A DNA stretch of 64,000 nucleotides from Phytomonospora endophytica (GTDB lineage: Bacteria > Actinomycetota > Actinomycetes > Mycobacteriales > Micromonosporaceae). Below are positions 49,438 through 58,523 of the stretch, one piece after another. How positions within the stretch are numbered: position 1 is the first letter of the stretch; every line of letters starts with the position of its first letter. A program made the position numbers and the translations under genes. Under the pieces are notes generated by a model. That model searched no databases, had not been told where the DNA came from, and saw only the letters and a program-made list of their open reading frames with translations. The stretch covers positions 77,367 to 141,366 of the forward strand of contig NZ_JACHGT010000019.1 in the NCBI RefSeq assembly GCF_014202425.1, in the 5' to 3' direction.

Positions 49438-49511
49438 GTCGTCTCCTTGCTGGTGCGGTGCCCCGTTCCGGCGGGCACGCAGGCCACGGTGGCCGGGCTC
49501 GCGTGGAAGCA

Positions 49512-50891
49512 CTAGGGCCGAAGGGCCGTCGCGAGGCGCCGCAGGCCCTCCGGGACGCGTTCGGCGGTGATGACACCGAAGCCGAGCACGAGCCCCTGGC
49601 GGGTGCCGCCGAAGCGGGTCACCTCGCGGACGCGGACGCCGAGGCGGGCGGCGCGTTCGGCGACGGCGACGCCGTCGAAGTCGCCGTGGACGCACACGTG
49701 CAGGCCCGCCGAACCGGGGACGAGGGTGAGGCCGCCGATCGCGGCGAGTCCTTCGGTGAGGCGTTCCCAGCGGGCCGCGTAGAGACGGGTCGCCTTGCGG
49801 ACGTGGCGGCCGAGCTGCCCTTCGTCGATGAAGCGGGCGAGCGCGGCCTGCGTCCACCATTCGCCGTGCCAGCCCGACAGGCGCCGGGCCGTCCGCAGCG
49901 GGCCGCGCAGGGCGGGCGGCGCGATCAGGAAACCGACGCGGAGCAGGGGCGACAGGACTTTCGAGAAGGAGCCGACGTAGAGGACTCGCCCGCGCCCGCC
50001 GCCGAGGCTGTAGAGCGGTTCGAGGGGCCGTTCGGAGTAGCGGAACTCGCTGTCGTAGTCGTCTTCGACGATGACGCCGTCGTGCCGTTCGGCCCAGTCG
50101 AGCAGGGCGCGGCGGCGGGCGAGGCTCATCGGCATGCCGAGCGGGAACTGGTGGGAGGGCGTGACGTAGACCAGGCGCGTCCCGGGCGGGATGCGGTCGA
50201 CGTCGATGCCCTCGGCGTCGACGGGCACCGGCGCGATCCGGGCGCCGAGGGCGGCGAAGAGGTCGCGGGCGGGCGGGTAGCCGGGATCTTCGACGGCGAC
50301 GGTGTCGCCGGGCTCGACCAGGACGCGGCTGGTCAGGTCGAGGGCCTGTTGCGCGCCCTGCGTGATCAGGACGTCCTCGGGGTCGGCGCGCACGGCCCGG
50401 GACAGGCCGATGTGGCGGGCGACGGCCTCGCGCAGCCCGGGATGCCCGGCGGCCGAGGCGTAGCCGGGCAGGGGCGCCGCCGAGGGACGCAGTTCGCGGG
50501 AGACGAGGCGGCGCCAGGCTACGTAGGGGAACAGGGCCGGGTCGGGCACGCCGATCTGGAAGTCGTAGTCGAAGCGGCGCGGGTCGGGCGCCGGGTCGGT
50601 CCGCCACTGCGGGCGGGGCGACGGCGAGGTACCGGTCGCGGCGGGCTCCCCGGGCTCGGTGAAGGCGACGAAGGTGCCCGAACCGACGCGCGCCGAACAG
50701 AAACCCTCGGCGATGAGCCGCTCGTAGGCGACCGCGACGGTGTTGCGGGAGACCGCCAGCCGCCCGGCGAAGTCCCGCGTCGACGGGAGCCGCTCCCCCG
50801 GCCGCAGCCGCCCGTCGACGATCGCCTCGCGCAGCTGGCGGTAGATGCCCGCCGCGAGGTCACCGTCGGCGAGGCTCACATGCAGTTCCAT
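49512..50891 (-). CDS. MocR/PdxR-type GntR-aminotransferase regulator
   Basis: The 459-residue protein fuses an N-terminal GntR winged helix (AAGIYRQLREAIVDGRLRPGERLPSTRDFAGRLAVSRNTVAVAYERL) to an aminotransferase fold. The PLP lysine region is visible in LYVGSFSKVLSPLLRVGF. I start at ATG 50891 because the longer version (50903) would read through one of the repeated sites. Such regulators control vitamin B6, GABA or other amine genes. Here it faces a nitroreductase-MFS series, its likely target. Confidence 0.85.
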   Translation of the reverse strand: MELHVSLADGDLAAGIYRQLREAIVDGRLRPGERLPSTRDFAGRLAVSRNTVAVAYERLIAEGFCSARVGSGTFVAFTEPGEPAATGTSPSPRPQWRTDPAPDPRRFDYDFQIGVPDPALFPYVAWRRLVSRELRPSAAPLPGYASAAGHPGLREAVARHIGLSRAVRADPEDVLITQGAQQALDLTSRVLVEPGDTVAVEDPGYPPARDLFAALGARIAPVPVDAEGIDVDRIPPGTRLVYVTPSHQFPLGMPMSLARRRALLDWAERHDGVIVEDDYDSEFRYSERPLEPLYSLGGGRGRVLYVGSFSKVLSPLLRVGFLIAPPALRGPLRTARRLSGWHGEWWTQAALARFIDEGQLGRHVRKATRLYAARWERLTEGLAAIGGLTLVPGSAGLHVCVHGDFDGVAVAERAARLGVRVREVTRFGGTRQGLVLGFGVITAERVPEGLRRLATALRP

Positions 50892-50950
50892 TGGCCCAAT
50901 CATCTCACGCGAAATTGGTACTTACGCCCGGCCAATCACGCTCATAGGTT
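50890..50950. promoter_or_regulatory. Repeated MocR-type sites and leaderless promoter
   Basis: ATTGG-C-CCAAT (50890-50900) overlaps the regulator's start codon. ATTGG (50914-50918) and CCAAT (50932-50936) follow, and GGCC(C)AATCA occurs directly repeated at 50893 and 50930. TAGGTT (50945-50950) stands 6 nt before the ATG at 50957. Confidence 0.5.
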
Positions 50951-50956
50951 GATCAC

Positions 50957-51571
50957 ATGCAGATCGACATGTGGTTCGACCCCAAGTGCCCCTGGGCCTG
51001 GATCGCCTCCCGCTGGCTCCTGGAGGCCGAACGGGTCCGCGACGTCGAGACCCGCTTCCACGTCATGAGCCTGTCCGTCCTCAACGAAGGCCGCGAAGGC
51101 CTTGACGACTGGTACGCCACGTGGCTCGCCGACACCCGCGGTCCCGTCCGCGTCGCCATCGCCGCCGAACAGAAGTACGGCGACGAGATCCTCCGCGACC
51201 TCTACACCGCCCTCGGCACCCGCATCCACCGCGACAGGCGCGCCATCGGCCCCGAGCTCTACGCCGACGCCCTCGCCGAACTCGGCCTCGACCCCTCCCT
51301 CGCCGAAGCCGCCGACACCGACAAGTACGACGAAGCCCTCCTCGCCAGCCACCACGCCGGACTCGACCTCGTCGGCGAAGACCTCGGCACCCCGACCATC
51401 CACCTCCCCGGCCCCGACGGGGAACCCGTCGCCTTCTTCGGGCCCGTCATCACCCCCATCCCCCGCGGCGAGGACGCCGGCCGCATCCTCGACGGCGTCC
51501 TCGCGCTCGCCTCCGCCCCCGGCTTCTACGAACTCAAACGCGGCGGCCGCCCGCGCCCGGCGACGCGGTGA
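50957..51571 (+). CDS. DsbA-family mycothiol-dependent nitroreductase-like protein
   Basis: In the 204-residue thioredoxin-fold protein the active site is FDPKCPWAWIASRW (C-P-W-A at residues ~11-14), matching the CPWC/CPWA motif of Rv2466c-type proteins, which use mycothiol to reduce nitro-compounds or disulfides. LGTPTIHLP carries the cis-Pro-like segment. There is no signal peptide, so it is cytosolic. Its stop overlaps the MFS gene start (GTGA). The leaderless start is divergent from the MocR gene. Confidence 0.85.
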   Translation: MQIDMWFDPKCPWAWIASRWLLEAERVRDVETRFHVMSLSVLNEGREGLDDWYATWLADTRGPVRVAIAAEQKYGDEILRDLYTALGTRIHRDRRAIGPELYADALAELGLDPSLAEAADTDKYDEALLASHHAGLDLVGEDLGTPTIHLPGPDGEPVAFFGPVITPIPRGEDAGRILDGVLALASAPGFYELKRGGRPRPATR

Positions 51572-52761
51572 ACACCCGCCGCCTGGCCCTCGCGCAACTG
51601 GCCAACTCCATCGGCGACGGCGCCTACTACGTCACCTCCGCCCTGTTCTTCACCACCATCGTCGGCCTCTCCCCCGTCCGCGTCGGCCTCGCGCTGACCG
51701 TCGCCTGGGGCATCGGGGCACTCGCCGGAGTACCGATCGGCGCGCTCGCCGACCGGCGCGGGCCGCGCGGGGTCGCGGTCCTGCTGGCCGTGGGCACCGC
51801 CGTCGCGGTCTCGGCCTTCCTGACGGTGCGGTCGTTCTGGCCGTTCCTGGCGGTCCTCGTGGTGTACGCGACCTGCCAAAGTGGACTGTCGGCCGCACGG
51901 CAGGCACTGCTCGCCGGACTCGTCGAAGCGGGTGAACGCACGAAGGTCCGGGCACGGATCCAGGCGACCTCGAACGCGGGAATCGCCGTGGGCGCGGGGA
52001 TCGGCGGGGTGGCGCTGAGCGTCGGGACCGAGTCGGCCTACCTGGCGGCGTTCGGGATGGACGCGGTGGCCTTCGTCCTCGCGGCGGTGCTGCTGGCCCG
52101 CGTCGGGGCCGTCGCGGGCACGCCCGCGACGGGTGCGCGGCGGCTGGAGGTGCTGCGGGACAGGCCGTACGCGGCCCTGGCCGGACTGAACGCGGTGATG
52201 CTGCTGACGATGCCGCTGCTGTCGGTGATCCTGCCGCTGTGGATCGCGCAGCGCACCGACGCTCCCAAGTGGATGGTGGCGGCGCTGTTCGTGCTCAACA
52301 CCGGCGGTGTCGTGCTGTTCCAGGTGCGCGTGGCGAAGGGCGTGCGGACGTTGACCGACGCGGGCCGTTGCGTCCGCTGGGCCGGGATCGTGCTCGCGGC
52401 CTCGTGCGGAATCCTCGCCCTGTCGGGGATGTGGCGGGGAGCCTGGGCGGCCGGTCTGGTCCTGCTGGCGGGAGCCGCGTCGCAGGTCCTCGGGGAGATG
52501 CTGCTGGCGGCGGGTTCGTGGGAGATCAGCTTCGGGCTGGCACCCGAGGGCTCGCAGGGGCAGTATCAGGGCTTCTTCGGCACGGGAGTGCCGGTGGCGA
52601 GGATGGCGGGGCCGGGACTGCTGGCGGTGGCGGTCCTGGAGTGGGGCGCGCCGGGGTGGGCACTGCTCGGGGCGATGTTCCTGGCGGCGGGACTGGCGAC
52701 CGGGCCGGTGGCGCGGTGGGCGTCACGCAAGCGGGCCGGGGAGGTCGTGGCGGCTGCCTAG
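51568..52761 (+). CDS. MFS transporter
   Basis: The 397-residue inner-membrane transporter starts at GTG 51568, overlapping the preceding stop by 4 nt. About 12 hydrophobic helices are seen. GALADRRGPRG is the motif-A loop and EGSQGQYQGFFGTG the later loop. It resembles actinobacterial drug exporters. Its coupling to a mycothiol-dependent reductase suggests that the pair detoxifies and expels an electrophile or nitro compound; this is inference. Confidence 0.88.
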   Translation: MNTRRLALAQLANSIGDGAYYVTSALFFTTIVGLSPVRVGLALTVAWGIGALAGVPIGALADRRGPRGVAVLLAVGTAVAVSAFLTVRSFWPFLAVLVVYATCQSGLSAARQALLAGLVEAGERTKVRARIQATSNAGIAVGAGIGGVALSVGTESAYLAAFGMDAVAFVLAAVLLARVGAVAGTPATGARRLEVLRDRPYAALAGLNAVMLLTMPLLSVILPLWIAQRTDAPKWMVAALFVLNTGGVVLFQVRVAKGVRTLTDAGRCVRWAGIVLAASCGILALSGMWRGAWAAGLVLLAGAASQVLGEMLLAAGSWEISFGLAPEGSQGQYQGFFGTGVPVARMAGPGLLAVAVLEWGAPGWALLGAMFLAAGLATGPVARWASRKRAGEVVAAA

Positions 52762-52764
52762 TGT
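52759..52764 (+). promoter_or_regulatory. -10 box TAGTGT overlapping MFS stop codon
   Basis: TAGTGT, whose TAG is the stop codon of the MFS gene, ends 6 nt before the ATG of the epoxide hydrolase gene at 52771. Confidence 0.4.
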
Positions 52765-52770
52765 GGGGGG

Positions 52771-53901
52771 ATGGCAGCGATCGTCCCCTTCCGCCGGTCC
52801 ACCCCGCCCGAGGCGCTCGACGACCTGCGCCGCCGCATCGACGCGACCCGCTGGCCAGCCGAGATCCCCGGCACCGGCTGGGAACGCGGCGTCCCGGTCG
52901 GGTACCTCCGCCGGCTCGCCGAACACTGGCGGCACGACTACGACTGGACGGCCTGGGAGGCGCGGCTCAACGCCCACCCGCAGTTCACGACCGAGATCGA
53001 CGGCCAGAACCTCCACTTCCTGCACGTCCGCTCCCCCGAGCCCGGCGCGCTGCCGCTGATCCTCACGCACGGCTGGCCGGGCTCGGTCGCGGAGTTCCTT
53101 GAGGTCATCGGCCCGCTGACCGACCCGCGCGCCCACGGCGGCGACCCGGCCGACGCCTTCCACGTCGTGGCCCCGTCGGTGCCCGGCTTCGGGTATTCGA
53201 CACCGCTGCTGCCCGGCTGGAACCACGCCCGCATCGCCCACGCCTGGGCCGTGCTGATGGACCGGCTCGGCTACGAACGCTACGGCGCCCAGGGCGGCGA
53301 CACCGGCTCCCTGGTCTCGCCGGAGCTCGGCCGGATCGCGTCCGAGCGGGTCGTCGGCGTGCACGTCAACGGCGGCCTCGCCTTCCCCGAAGGGGACCTG
53401 AGCGGGCTCTCGCCGCGTGAACGCGAGCGGATCGCCGCCGCCGAACGGCTCCGCGCGACGGGCACCGGCTACGCCGAGCTCCAGTCCACCAAGCCGCAGA
53501 CGGTCGCCTACGCCCTGCACGACTCACCGGTCGGGCAGCTGTCCTGGATCGTCGAGAAGTTCCACGGCTGGACCGACCCGGCCCGCGACCTCCCCGAGGA
53601 CGCCGTACCCGTCGGCCACCTGCTGACGAACGTGACGCTCTACTGGCTGACCGGCACCGGCGCGACCTCGGCCCACCTCTACTACGAGGTCCGCGCCGCC
53701 CCGGTCGCCCCGCCGGGCCCGGACGGCGTCCCGACGGGCGTCGCGGTCTTCCCGACCGACCCCGCGATCCGGCGGCTGATGGAACGCGACCACCACGTCG
53801 TGCACTGGTCGGAGTTCGACCGCGGTGGCCACTTCGCGGCCCTCGAAGCGCCCGACCTGCTCGTCGGCGACGTCCGCGCGTTCTTTCGGACACTGCGCTG
53901 A
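52771..53901 (+). CDS. Epoxide hydrolase
   Basis: The 376-residue protein has an N-terminal EHN domain ([25 protein letters not shown]) and an alpha/beta hydrolase fold. The oxyanion motif [12 protein letters not shown], the nucleophile Asp in [13 protein letters not shown], Tyr residues for epoxide opening and the catalytic His in [13 protein letters not shown] are present. It opens epoxides to diols in the cytosol. It follows the MFS gene by 9 nt, so it may be a third gene of the detoxification operon despite its own -10 box. Confidence 0.92.
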   Translation: MAAIVPFRRSTPPEALDDLRRRIDATRWPAEIPGTGWERGVPVGYLRRLAEHWRHDYDWTAWEARLNAHPQFTTEIDGQNLHFLHVRSPEPGALPLILTHGWPGSVAEFLEVIGPLTDPRAHGGDPADAFHVVAPSVPGFGYSTPLLPGWNHARIAHAWAVLMDRLGYERYGAQGGDTGSLVSPELGRIASERVVGVHVNGGLAFPEGDLSGLSPRERERIAAAERLRATGTGYAELQSTKPQTVAYALHDSPVGQLSWIVEKFHGWTDPARDLPEDAVPVGHLLTNVTLYWLTGTGATSAHLYYEVRAAPVAPPGPDGVPTGVAVFPTDPAIRRLMERDHHVVHWSEFDRGGHFAALEAPDLLVGDVRAFFRTLR

Positions 53902-53908
53902 CGTCTAC

Positions 53909-53937
53909 TTGACGCCTTTCACTCGGAGACGTATATT
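53909..53937 (+). promoter_or_regulatory. Consensus sigma70-like promoter of padR-type gene
   Basis: TTGACG (53909-53914), a 17-nt spacer, and TATATT (53932-53937). AT-rich repeats ending CGGAG (53923-53927, 53949-53953) lie around it and may be the PadR operator. The untranslated leader carries GGAGG before the ATG at 53973. Confidence 0.7.
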
Positions 53938-53972
53938 CGCCTACGAGTATTCGGAGTCTTCGGAGGACCGTC

Positions 53973-54611
53973 ATGGCACAGCGACGCAAGGTCGGCAACA
54001 TCCTCGGCCTCGCCCTGCTGTCCCTGCTCGTCCCAGGAGACGCCCTCCACCCCTACGAGATGGCCCGCATCCTTCGCCACACCGGCAAGGAGCAGGACAT
54101 GAACATCAAGGTCGGCTCGCTCTACACCGTCGTGCAGAACCTTGAGAAGCACGGCTTCATCGAGGCGGTCACCGCCGAACGCGACGGGCGCCGCCCCGAG
54201 CGCACCCCTTACAAGATCACCCCCGCCGGGCGCGCGGAGCTGACCGACTGGCTCGGCGAGCTCGTCGCCGTCCCGCAGCACGAGTACCCGCGCTTCCGCG
54301 CGGCCCTGTCGATCCTGGGCGTGCTCTCCCCCGACGACGTCGTGCGGCTGCTGGAGCGGCGGCTCGACGCGCTCGACGCCGAGAGCGCCGCACAGCGCCG
54401 GGAGCTGGACGACGCCGGTGACCTGCCGCGCGTGTTCCTCATCGAGGTCGAGTACACCCTCGCGATGCGCGAGGCCGAGGCCGCGTGGGTTCGCGGGCTG
54501 CTCGCCGCGATCGCGGACGACTCACTGTCGGGCGTGCGGGAGTGGCGGGAGTTCCACGACGCCGGAGGCCGTCCGCCACCGGAATGGAAGGAGATGCTCG
54601 ACAGCGAATAA
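53973..54611 (+). CDS. PadR-family transcriptional regulator
   Basis: The 212-residue protein has the PadR winged helix (LLSLLVPGDALHPYEMARILRHTGKE; GSLYTVVQNLEKHGFIEAV) at residues ~10-75 and a C-terminal dimerisation helix region (Vir_C-like). It is encoded directly upstream of a DrrAB-type exporter, the common arrangement in which PadR represses the pump until a drug binds. CGGTGCGG/CCGCACCG after the gene can act as an attenuating hairpin. Confidence 0.88.
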   Translation: MAQRRKVGNILGLALLSLLVPGDALHPYEMARILRHTGKEQDMNIKVGSLYTVVQNLEKHGFIEAVTAERDGRRPERTPYKITPAGRAELTDWLGELVAVPQHEYPRFRAALSILGVLSPDDVVRLLERRLDALDAESAAQRRELDDAGDLPRVFLIEVEYTLAMREAEAAWVRGLLAAIADDSLSGVREWREFHDAGGRPPPEWKEMLDSE

Positions 54612-54625
54612 CCGCGCACCCGGCG

Positions 54626-54646
54626 CGGTGCGGGAACACCGCACCG
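54626..54646 (+). terminator. Hairpin between padR-type and ABC genes
   Basis: CGGTGCGG (54626-54633) pairs with CCGCACCG (54639-54646) with a 5-nt loop, 15 nt after the PadR stop codon, and without a T run. It could reduce read-through into the ABC genes. Confidence 0.4.
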
Positions 54647-54775
54647 GGGCGCAGTACCACGCAACCGTCCCGCGGGAACGGGACTCCTGGTCGCAGAGTT
54701 GGCACTCGCAAGGTTAACCAGGAACTCCATCCCCGCGGGCGTGACATCGCATACCCCGCGAAACGGAGCACCGCC

Positions 54776-55723
54776 ATGCACGTCGAGGCGCACGACCTCG
54801 TCAAGACCTACCCGCCGGGCGTTCGCGCGCTCGACGGACTGTCCATCACCATCGAGCCCGGTGAGGTGTTCGGCCTGCTCGGGCCGAACGGCGCCGGGAA
54901 GTCCACGACCGTCAAGATCCTGACCACCCTCGCCCGCGCCGACTCCGGCACGGCGTCCGTGGCCGGGCACGACCTGGCGCGCCATCCCGACCGGGTCCGG
55001 CGCGCGATCGGCGTCGTCGCGCAGAACTCGGGCGCCGACCCGCTCGCCACCGCGCGCGACAACCTGCTGCTCCAGGGCCGCCTGTACGGCGTGCGCGGCC
55101 GTGACCTGCGAACGCGCGTCGGCGAACTGCTGGACCGCTTCGATCTCGCCGGAGCCGCCGACCGGCCGGTGAAGGGCTTCTCCGGCGGCATGCGCCGGCG
55201 GCTCGACGTCGCCCTCGGCCTCGTCCACCGGCCGGTGGTGCTGTTCCTGGACGAGCCGACCAACGGCCTCGACCCGGAGGCGCGATCGGCGATGTGGGCC
55301 GAGATCTCCCGCCTGGCGGGATCGGAGGGGCTGACGATCCTGCTGACGACGCACTACCTGGAGGAGGCCGACCGGCTCACCGACCGGCTGGCCATCGTGG
55401 ACGAGGGCAAGGTCCTGGTGACCGGGACCGCCGACGCCCTCAAGGGCTCCCTGCGCGGCGACGCCGTCCACGTCGAACTGTCCGGCGACCTCGACGAGGC
55501 CCTCGTCCGGCAGGCGATCGGGGCCGTCGTGCGCGATGTGACGGTCGACGGCCGGGTCCTGTCGGCCCGCGCCGACGACGGCGCGGCGGCCGTCCCCGGC
55601 GTCCTCGCCGCCCTCGACCGCGCGGGCTCGCCCGCGGCCGCGGTCACCGTCGCCCGCCCGTCCCTCGACGACGTGTACCTGCGCCACGTCGGCCGCCGCT
55701 TCGCCGAAGGAGTCGCGCGATGA
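54776..55723 (+). CDS. DrrA-type ABC exporter ATPase
   Basis: The 315-residue ATP-binding subunit has Walker A GLLGPNGAGKSTTVK, the signature FSGGMRRRLDVA and Walker B VLFLDEPTNGLDPE, with the H-loop LLTTHYLEEADR. The C-terminal ~90-residue extension (LSGDLDEALV...PSLDDVYLRHVG) is the DrrA-type regulatory domain. Its stop overlaps the permease ATG (ATGA). With the permease it forms a 2+2 exporter for hydrophobic drugs or lipids. Confidence 0.92.
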   Translation: MHVEAHDLVKTYPPGVRALDGLSITIEPGEVFGLLGPNGAGKSTTVKILTTLARADSGTASVAGHDLARHPDRVRRAIGVVAQNSGADPLATARDNLLLQGRLYGVRGRDLRTRVGELLDRFDLAGAADRPVKGFSGGMRRRLDVALGLVHRPVVLFLDEPTNGLDPEARSAMWAEISRLAGSEGLTILLTTHYLEEADRLTDRLAIVDEGKVLVTGTADALKGSLRGDAVHVELSGDLDEALVRQAIGAVVRDVTVDGRVLSARADDGAAAVPGVLAALDRAGSPAAAVTVARPSLDDVYLRHVGRRFAEGVAR

Positions 55724-56487
55724 TCCGTCAGACCTGGTGGCTGACCCACCGGCAGCTCAAGGCCCTGGCTCGCCAGCCCGGGGTCCTCGTCATCACCTTG
55801 ATGCAGCCGGTCGTCTGGCTGTTCCTGTTCGGGAACCTCTTCCGCCGGATCGTCGACCTGCCCGGCTTCGGCGCCGGGTCCTACCTGGACTACCTGGTGC
55901 CGGGGATCGTCGTCATGAACGCCGTCTCGGCGAACATGTGGGCGGGGATGACGACGATCGACGAGATCGAGCGCGGCACCCTCGACCGCTTCCTGACCGC
56001 GCCGGTCCGCCGTGGCGCGATCATGAACGCCAACGTGATCGTGGCGGCGGCGAGCACGGCCCTGCAGTCGACGATCATCGTGCTGCTCGGCTGGGCCGCC
56101 GGCGCCCACTACCCGGGCGGCGTCTTCGGTCCGGTCGCCCTGGTGGTGCTGTCGATGGTGCTGGGCACGGTGTTCACGGGACTGTCGAACGCCTTCGGCA
56201 TGGCCGTCCGCCAGCGCGAGAGCGTGATCGGGTTGAGCATCTTCCTGCTGCTGCCGCTGACCTTCCTGTCGACGGCGTTCATGGCCGAGTCCCTCATGCC
56301 CGGCTGGATGCAGGGCGTCGCGGCGGCGAACCCGGTGAACTGGTCCCTCGAAGCGGCGCGGGGGGCCCTCGCCGCCTCCGTGGACTGGCCGATGCTCCTC
56401 GGGCGCGGTGGCTGGCTGCTGGCCCTGGCCGCGGCGATGGTGTGGCTCTCGACGCTGACCTTCGGCGGCTACCAGCGCAAGGTGTGA
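55720..56487 (+). CDS. DrrB-type ABC-2 permease
   Basis: The 255-residue ABC-2 membrane protein has about six helices (QPVVWLFLFGNLF; LDYLVPGIVVMNAVSANMWAG; the motif DEIERGTLDRFLTAPVRRGAI coupling to the ATPase; PLTFLSTAFMAESLMPGW). It overlaps the ATPase gene by 4 nt. With the ATPase and upstream PadR it completes a regulated export operon. The substrate is unknown. Confidence 0.92.
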   Translation: MIRQTWWLTHRQLKALARQPGVLVITLMQPVVWLFLFGNLFRRIVDLPGFGAGSYLDYLVPGIVVMNAVSANMWAGMTTIDEIERGTLDRFLTAPVRRGAIMNANVIVAAASTALQSTIIVLLGWAAGAHYPGGVFGPVALVVLSMVLGTVFTGLSNAFGMAVRQRESVIGLSIFLLLPLTFLSTAFMAESLMPGWMQGVAAANPVNWSLEAARGALAASVDWPMLLGRGGWLLALAAAMVWLSTLTFGGYQRKV

Positions 56488-56569
56488 ACCGGGCGGCGGG
56501 CGGCGGCCCACCGCCGCCCGCCGCTTAATCGCTTGCGGCGACTTCCGGGCTCGGTGTCTCATCCCGGTC

Positions 56570-57436
56570 ATGACGATTGCGCTGGAAACGCCGACGGTCG
56601 ACGAGGTCCGCAGCGCCATGGCCGCACTGCGGGAATGGCAGTACGACGAGGCACCGATGCAGTTCCACGCGGGGGACATCGGCTGGAACCACCGCTTCGG
56701 CACGCCCGAGACGGCCGCCGCGGTCCGGACCTGGAGCCGGGACGGGCGGATCCTCGCCGTCGGGATGCAGGACTCGCCGACGCTGGTGCGGATGACGGTC
56801 GCCCCCGACGCCTTCCGGGACGAAGAGCTCGCGCGGCGGCTCGTCGAGGACTTCTCGCTCCCCGAGCGCGGGGTGCTGCCGGCGGGTGCGGTGTCGATCG
56901 AGGCACCGACGGGCCTGCTGATGCACGACCTGCTCGCCGAGGCGGGCTGGGGCCTCGACGAGCCGTGGACGCCGTTCTTCCGCGACCTCGCCGAGCCGGT
57001 CGAGGACCCGGGCGTCCGGCTCGAAGCGATCGGCGCGGAGCGGGCGGAGGACTTCGCGCACGTCCTGCGCTCGGCGTTCAACACCAAGCGGCCCACGCGT
57101 GAGTACTGGGAGAAGATGTCGCTGGCGCCGTTCTTCTCCGACGCCCGCTGCCTTGGCGCCTATGACGACGACGGCAGCGTGGCGGCGGTGGTGACGGTGT
57201 GGTCGGCCGGCCCGGGTAAGCCGGGACTCGTCGAGCCGATGGGCGTGCACGAGGACCACCGCGGTCGCGGCTACGGGCGGGCGATCACCGTGGCCGGGGC
57301 GGCGGCACTGCGGGAGATGGGCGCGTCGAGCGCGCGCGTCTGCACGCCGACGTCCAACGTCGGCGGTGTCGCCACGTACAGGGCGGCCGGGTTCGTGACG
57401 CAGCCGGAGGTGCACGACCGGATCCGGACGGCCTGA
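56570..57436 (+). CDS. GNAT-family N-acetyltransferase
   Basis: In the 288-residue protein the C-terminal ~140 residues carry the acetyl-CoA-binding motif VHEDHRGRGYGRAIT (Q/RxxGxG/A) and NVGGVATYRAAGF, standard for GNAT. The N-terminal ~130 residues may be a degenerate second GNAT fold, as in two-domain actinobacterial members. It is likely cytosolic. The substrate is not indicated. Confidence 0.88.
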   Translation: MTIALETPTVDEVRSAMAALREWQYDEAPMQFHAGDIGWNHRFGTPETAAAVRTWSRDGRILAVGMQDSPTLVRMTVAPDAFRDEELARRLVEDFSLPERGVLPAGAVSIEAPTGLLMHDLLAEAGWGLDEPWTPFFRDLAEPVEDPGVRLEAIGAERAEDFAHVLRSAFNTKRPTREYWEKMSLAPFFSDARCLGAYDDDGSVAAVVTVWSAGPGKPGLVEPMGVHEDHRGRGYGRAITVAGAAALREMGASSARVCTPTSNVGGVATYRAAGFVTQPEVHDRIRTA

Positions 57437-57449
57437 TCCGGGCATGCGA

Positions 57450-57477
57450 AAGGGCCCCGGCGTACGCCGGGGCCCTT
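57450..57477. terminator. Bidirectional hairpin terminator
   Basis: AAGGGCCCCGGCG (57450-57462) pairs with CGCCGGGGCCCTT (57465-57477) around TA, between convergent GNAT and solute-binding genes. Confidence 0.8.
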
Positions 57478-57492
57478 CACGTCGAACGGGGG

Positions 57493-58491
57493 TCAGCCCG
57501 CCGCGAGCCCGCCGTCGGTCGACAGCGTCGTCCCGACGGTGATCTCGCCGGCCTTGAGGGCGGCCTGCGTCAGCGGCCCGACGTCCAGGCTGGAGAATTG
57601 CCCGAACTCGATCCCGTAGGTGTCCTTCAGGCCCGGCTGGCAGAACGCGCGCTCGGGGCACTCCGGCGGTCCGCCGAGGATGGAGGCCTTGCCGCTGCAC
57701 TTGGCGGCGAAGTCCGACAGGGTCTTCACCTGGTGCTGGTCGGCGAACTCCTTCGTCACCGCGTACACGTTGACGTCCGCGGCGGGCGAGGCCTCGCCCA
57801 CGACGAGGCCGTTCTTCTCGGCGAGGCCCTGCAGGGCGGTGACCGTCGCGGCGAGGTCGGAGCTGGCGACCGGCGCGGCGTCCTTGCCGTTGGTCTTGCC
57901 GTTGAGGAACTCCGCGAGGGTCGCGGCGTACTCGGGCATGACCTGGATGTCGCCCTTCTCCAGGGCCGGCTCGTAGAGTTCGCGGTTGCCGACGTCCTGC
58001 AGCTTCACGGTGAAGCCGGACGCCTCTAGGGCGATCTTGTACAGCTCGGCGATCGTGTTCGACTCCGAGAAGTTGCCGTGGCCGACCGTGATGTCGCCGG
58101 ATCCGCCGCTCAGCCCGGTCGCCAGACCGGCCGTCGTGGCGAACTCCTCGGCGGCCTGTGCCGGGGTCTTGCGGTCGACGTCGACGGCCTTGTTGAGGCC
58201 GACGAGCTTCTGCGTGTCGAGCGAGGCGGCGACCTTGTTGACGGCCGCGAGCAGCGACTCGCTCGCGGCGTCGGCGTTGACGGCCGCGATGATGTTGTCG
58301 GCGTTCTGCAGCTTCTTGTCGTCTTCGAGGACGACGAGTGAGGTCCCGGCGACGGGGGCGCAACCGGCGCCCGCCACGTCATCCGGGGCGTCGGTTCCCG
58401 AGGAACCGGCCTTGCCGCACGCCGCCAGCGCCAGCGCCATCAGCCCGATGGCCGGCACCGCGATGAGGGATTTGCTCCGTGTGAGGGACAT
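57493..58491 (-). CDS. Glycine-betaine/choline-type solute-binding lipoprotein
   Basis: The 332-residue protein has a lipobox LALAACGKA near residue 25, then an OpuAC/ProX-like domain (GSGDITVGHGNFSESNTIAELYKIALEASG; QVMPEYAATLAEFLNG; SPAADVNVYAVTKEFADQHQVKTLSDFA). The segment LEDDKKLQNADNIIAAVN near the N-terminus and a CSGKASILGGPPEC pair look like the actinobacterial ProX subtype. It delivers an osmoprotectant or quaternary amine to the permeases encoded upstream. TACGGT 7 nt before the ATG also permits separate leaderless expression. Confidence 0.9.
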   Translation of the reverse strand: MSLTRSKSLIAVPAIGLMALALAACGKAGSSGTDAPDDVAGAGCAPVAGTSLVVLEDDKKLQNADNIIAAVNADAASESLLAAVNKVAASLDTQKLVGLNKAVDVDRKTPAQAAEEFATTAGLATGLSGGSGDITVGHGNFSESNTIAELYKIALEASGFTVKLQDVGNRELYEPALEKGDIQVMPEYAATLAEFLNGKTNGKDAAPVASSDLAATVTALQGLAEKNGLVVGEASPAADVNVYAVTKEFADQHQVKTLSDFAAKCSGKASILGGPPECPERAFCQPGLKDTYGIEFGQFSSLDVGPLTQAALKAGEITVGTTLSTDGGLAAG

Positions 58492-58498
58492 GCACAAG

Positions 58499-58504
58499 AC
58501 CGTA
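58499..58504 (-). promoter_or_regulatory. -10 box TACGGT before solute-binding gene
   Basis: TACGGT (58504-58499 on the minus strand) ends 7 nt before the ATG at 58491, inside the 32-nt gap to the permease gene. Confidence 0.4.
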
Positions 58505-58523
58505 CTGGAAGGGAGCGACCTCG

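Noticed and set aside
54690-54725. CIRCE/HrcA operator before the DrrA-type gene
   Set aside because: Only one half-site-like TTGGCACTCG is present, with no inverted partner at 9 nt.
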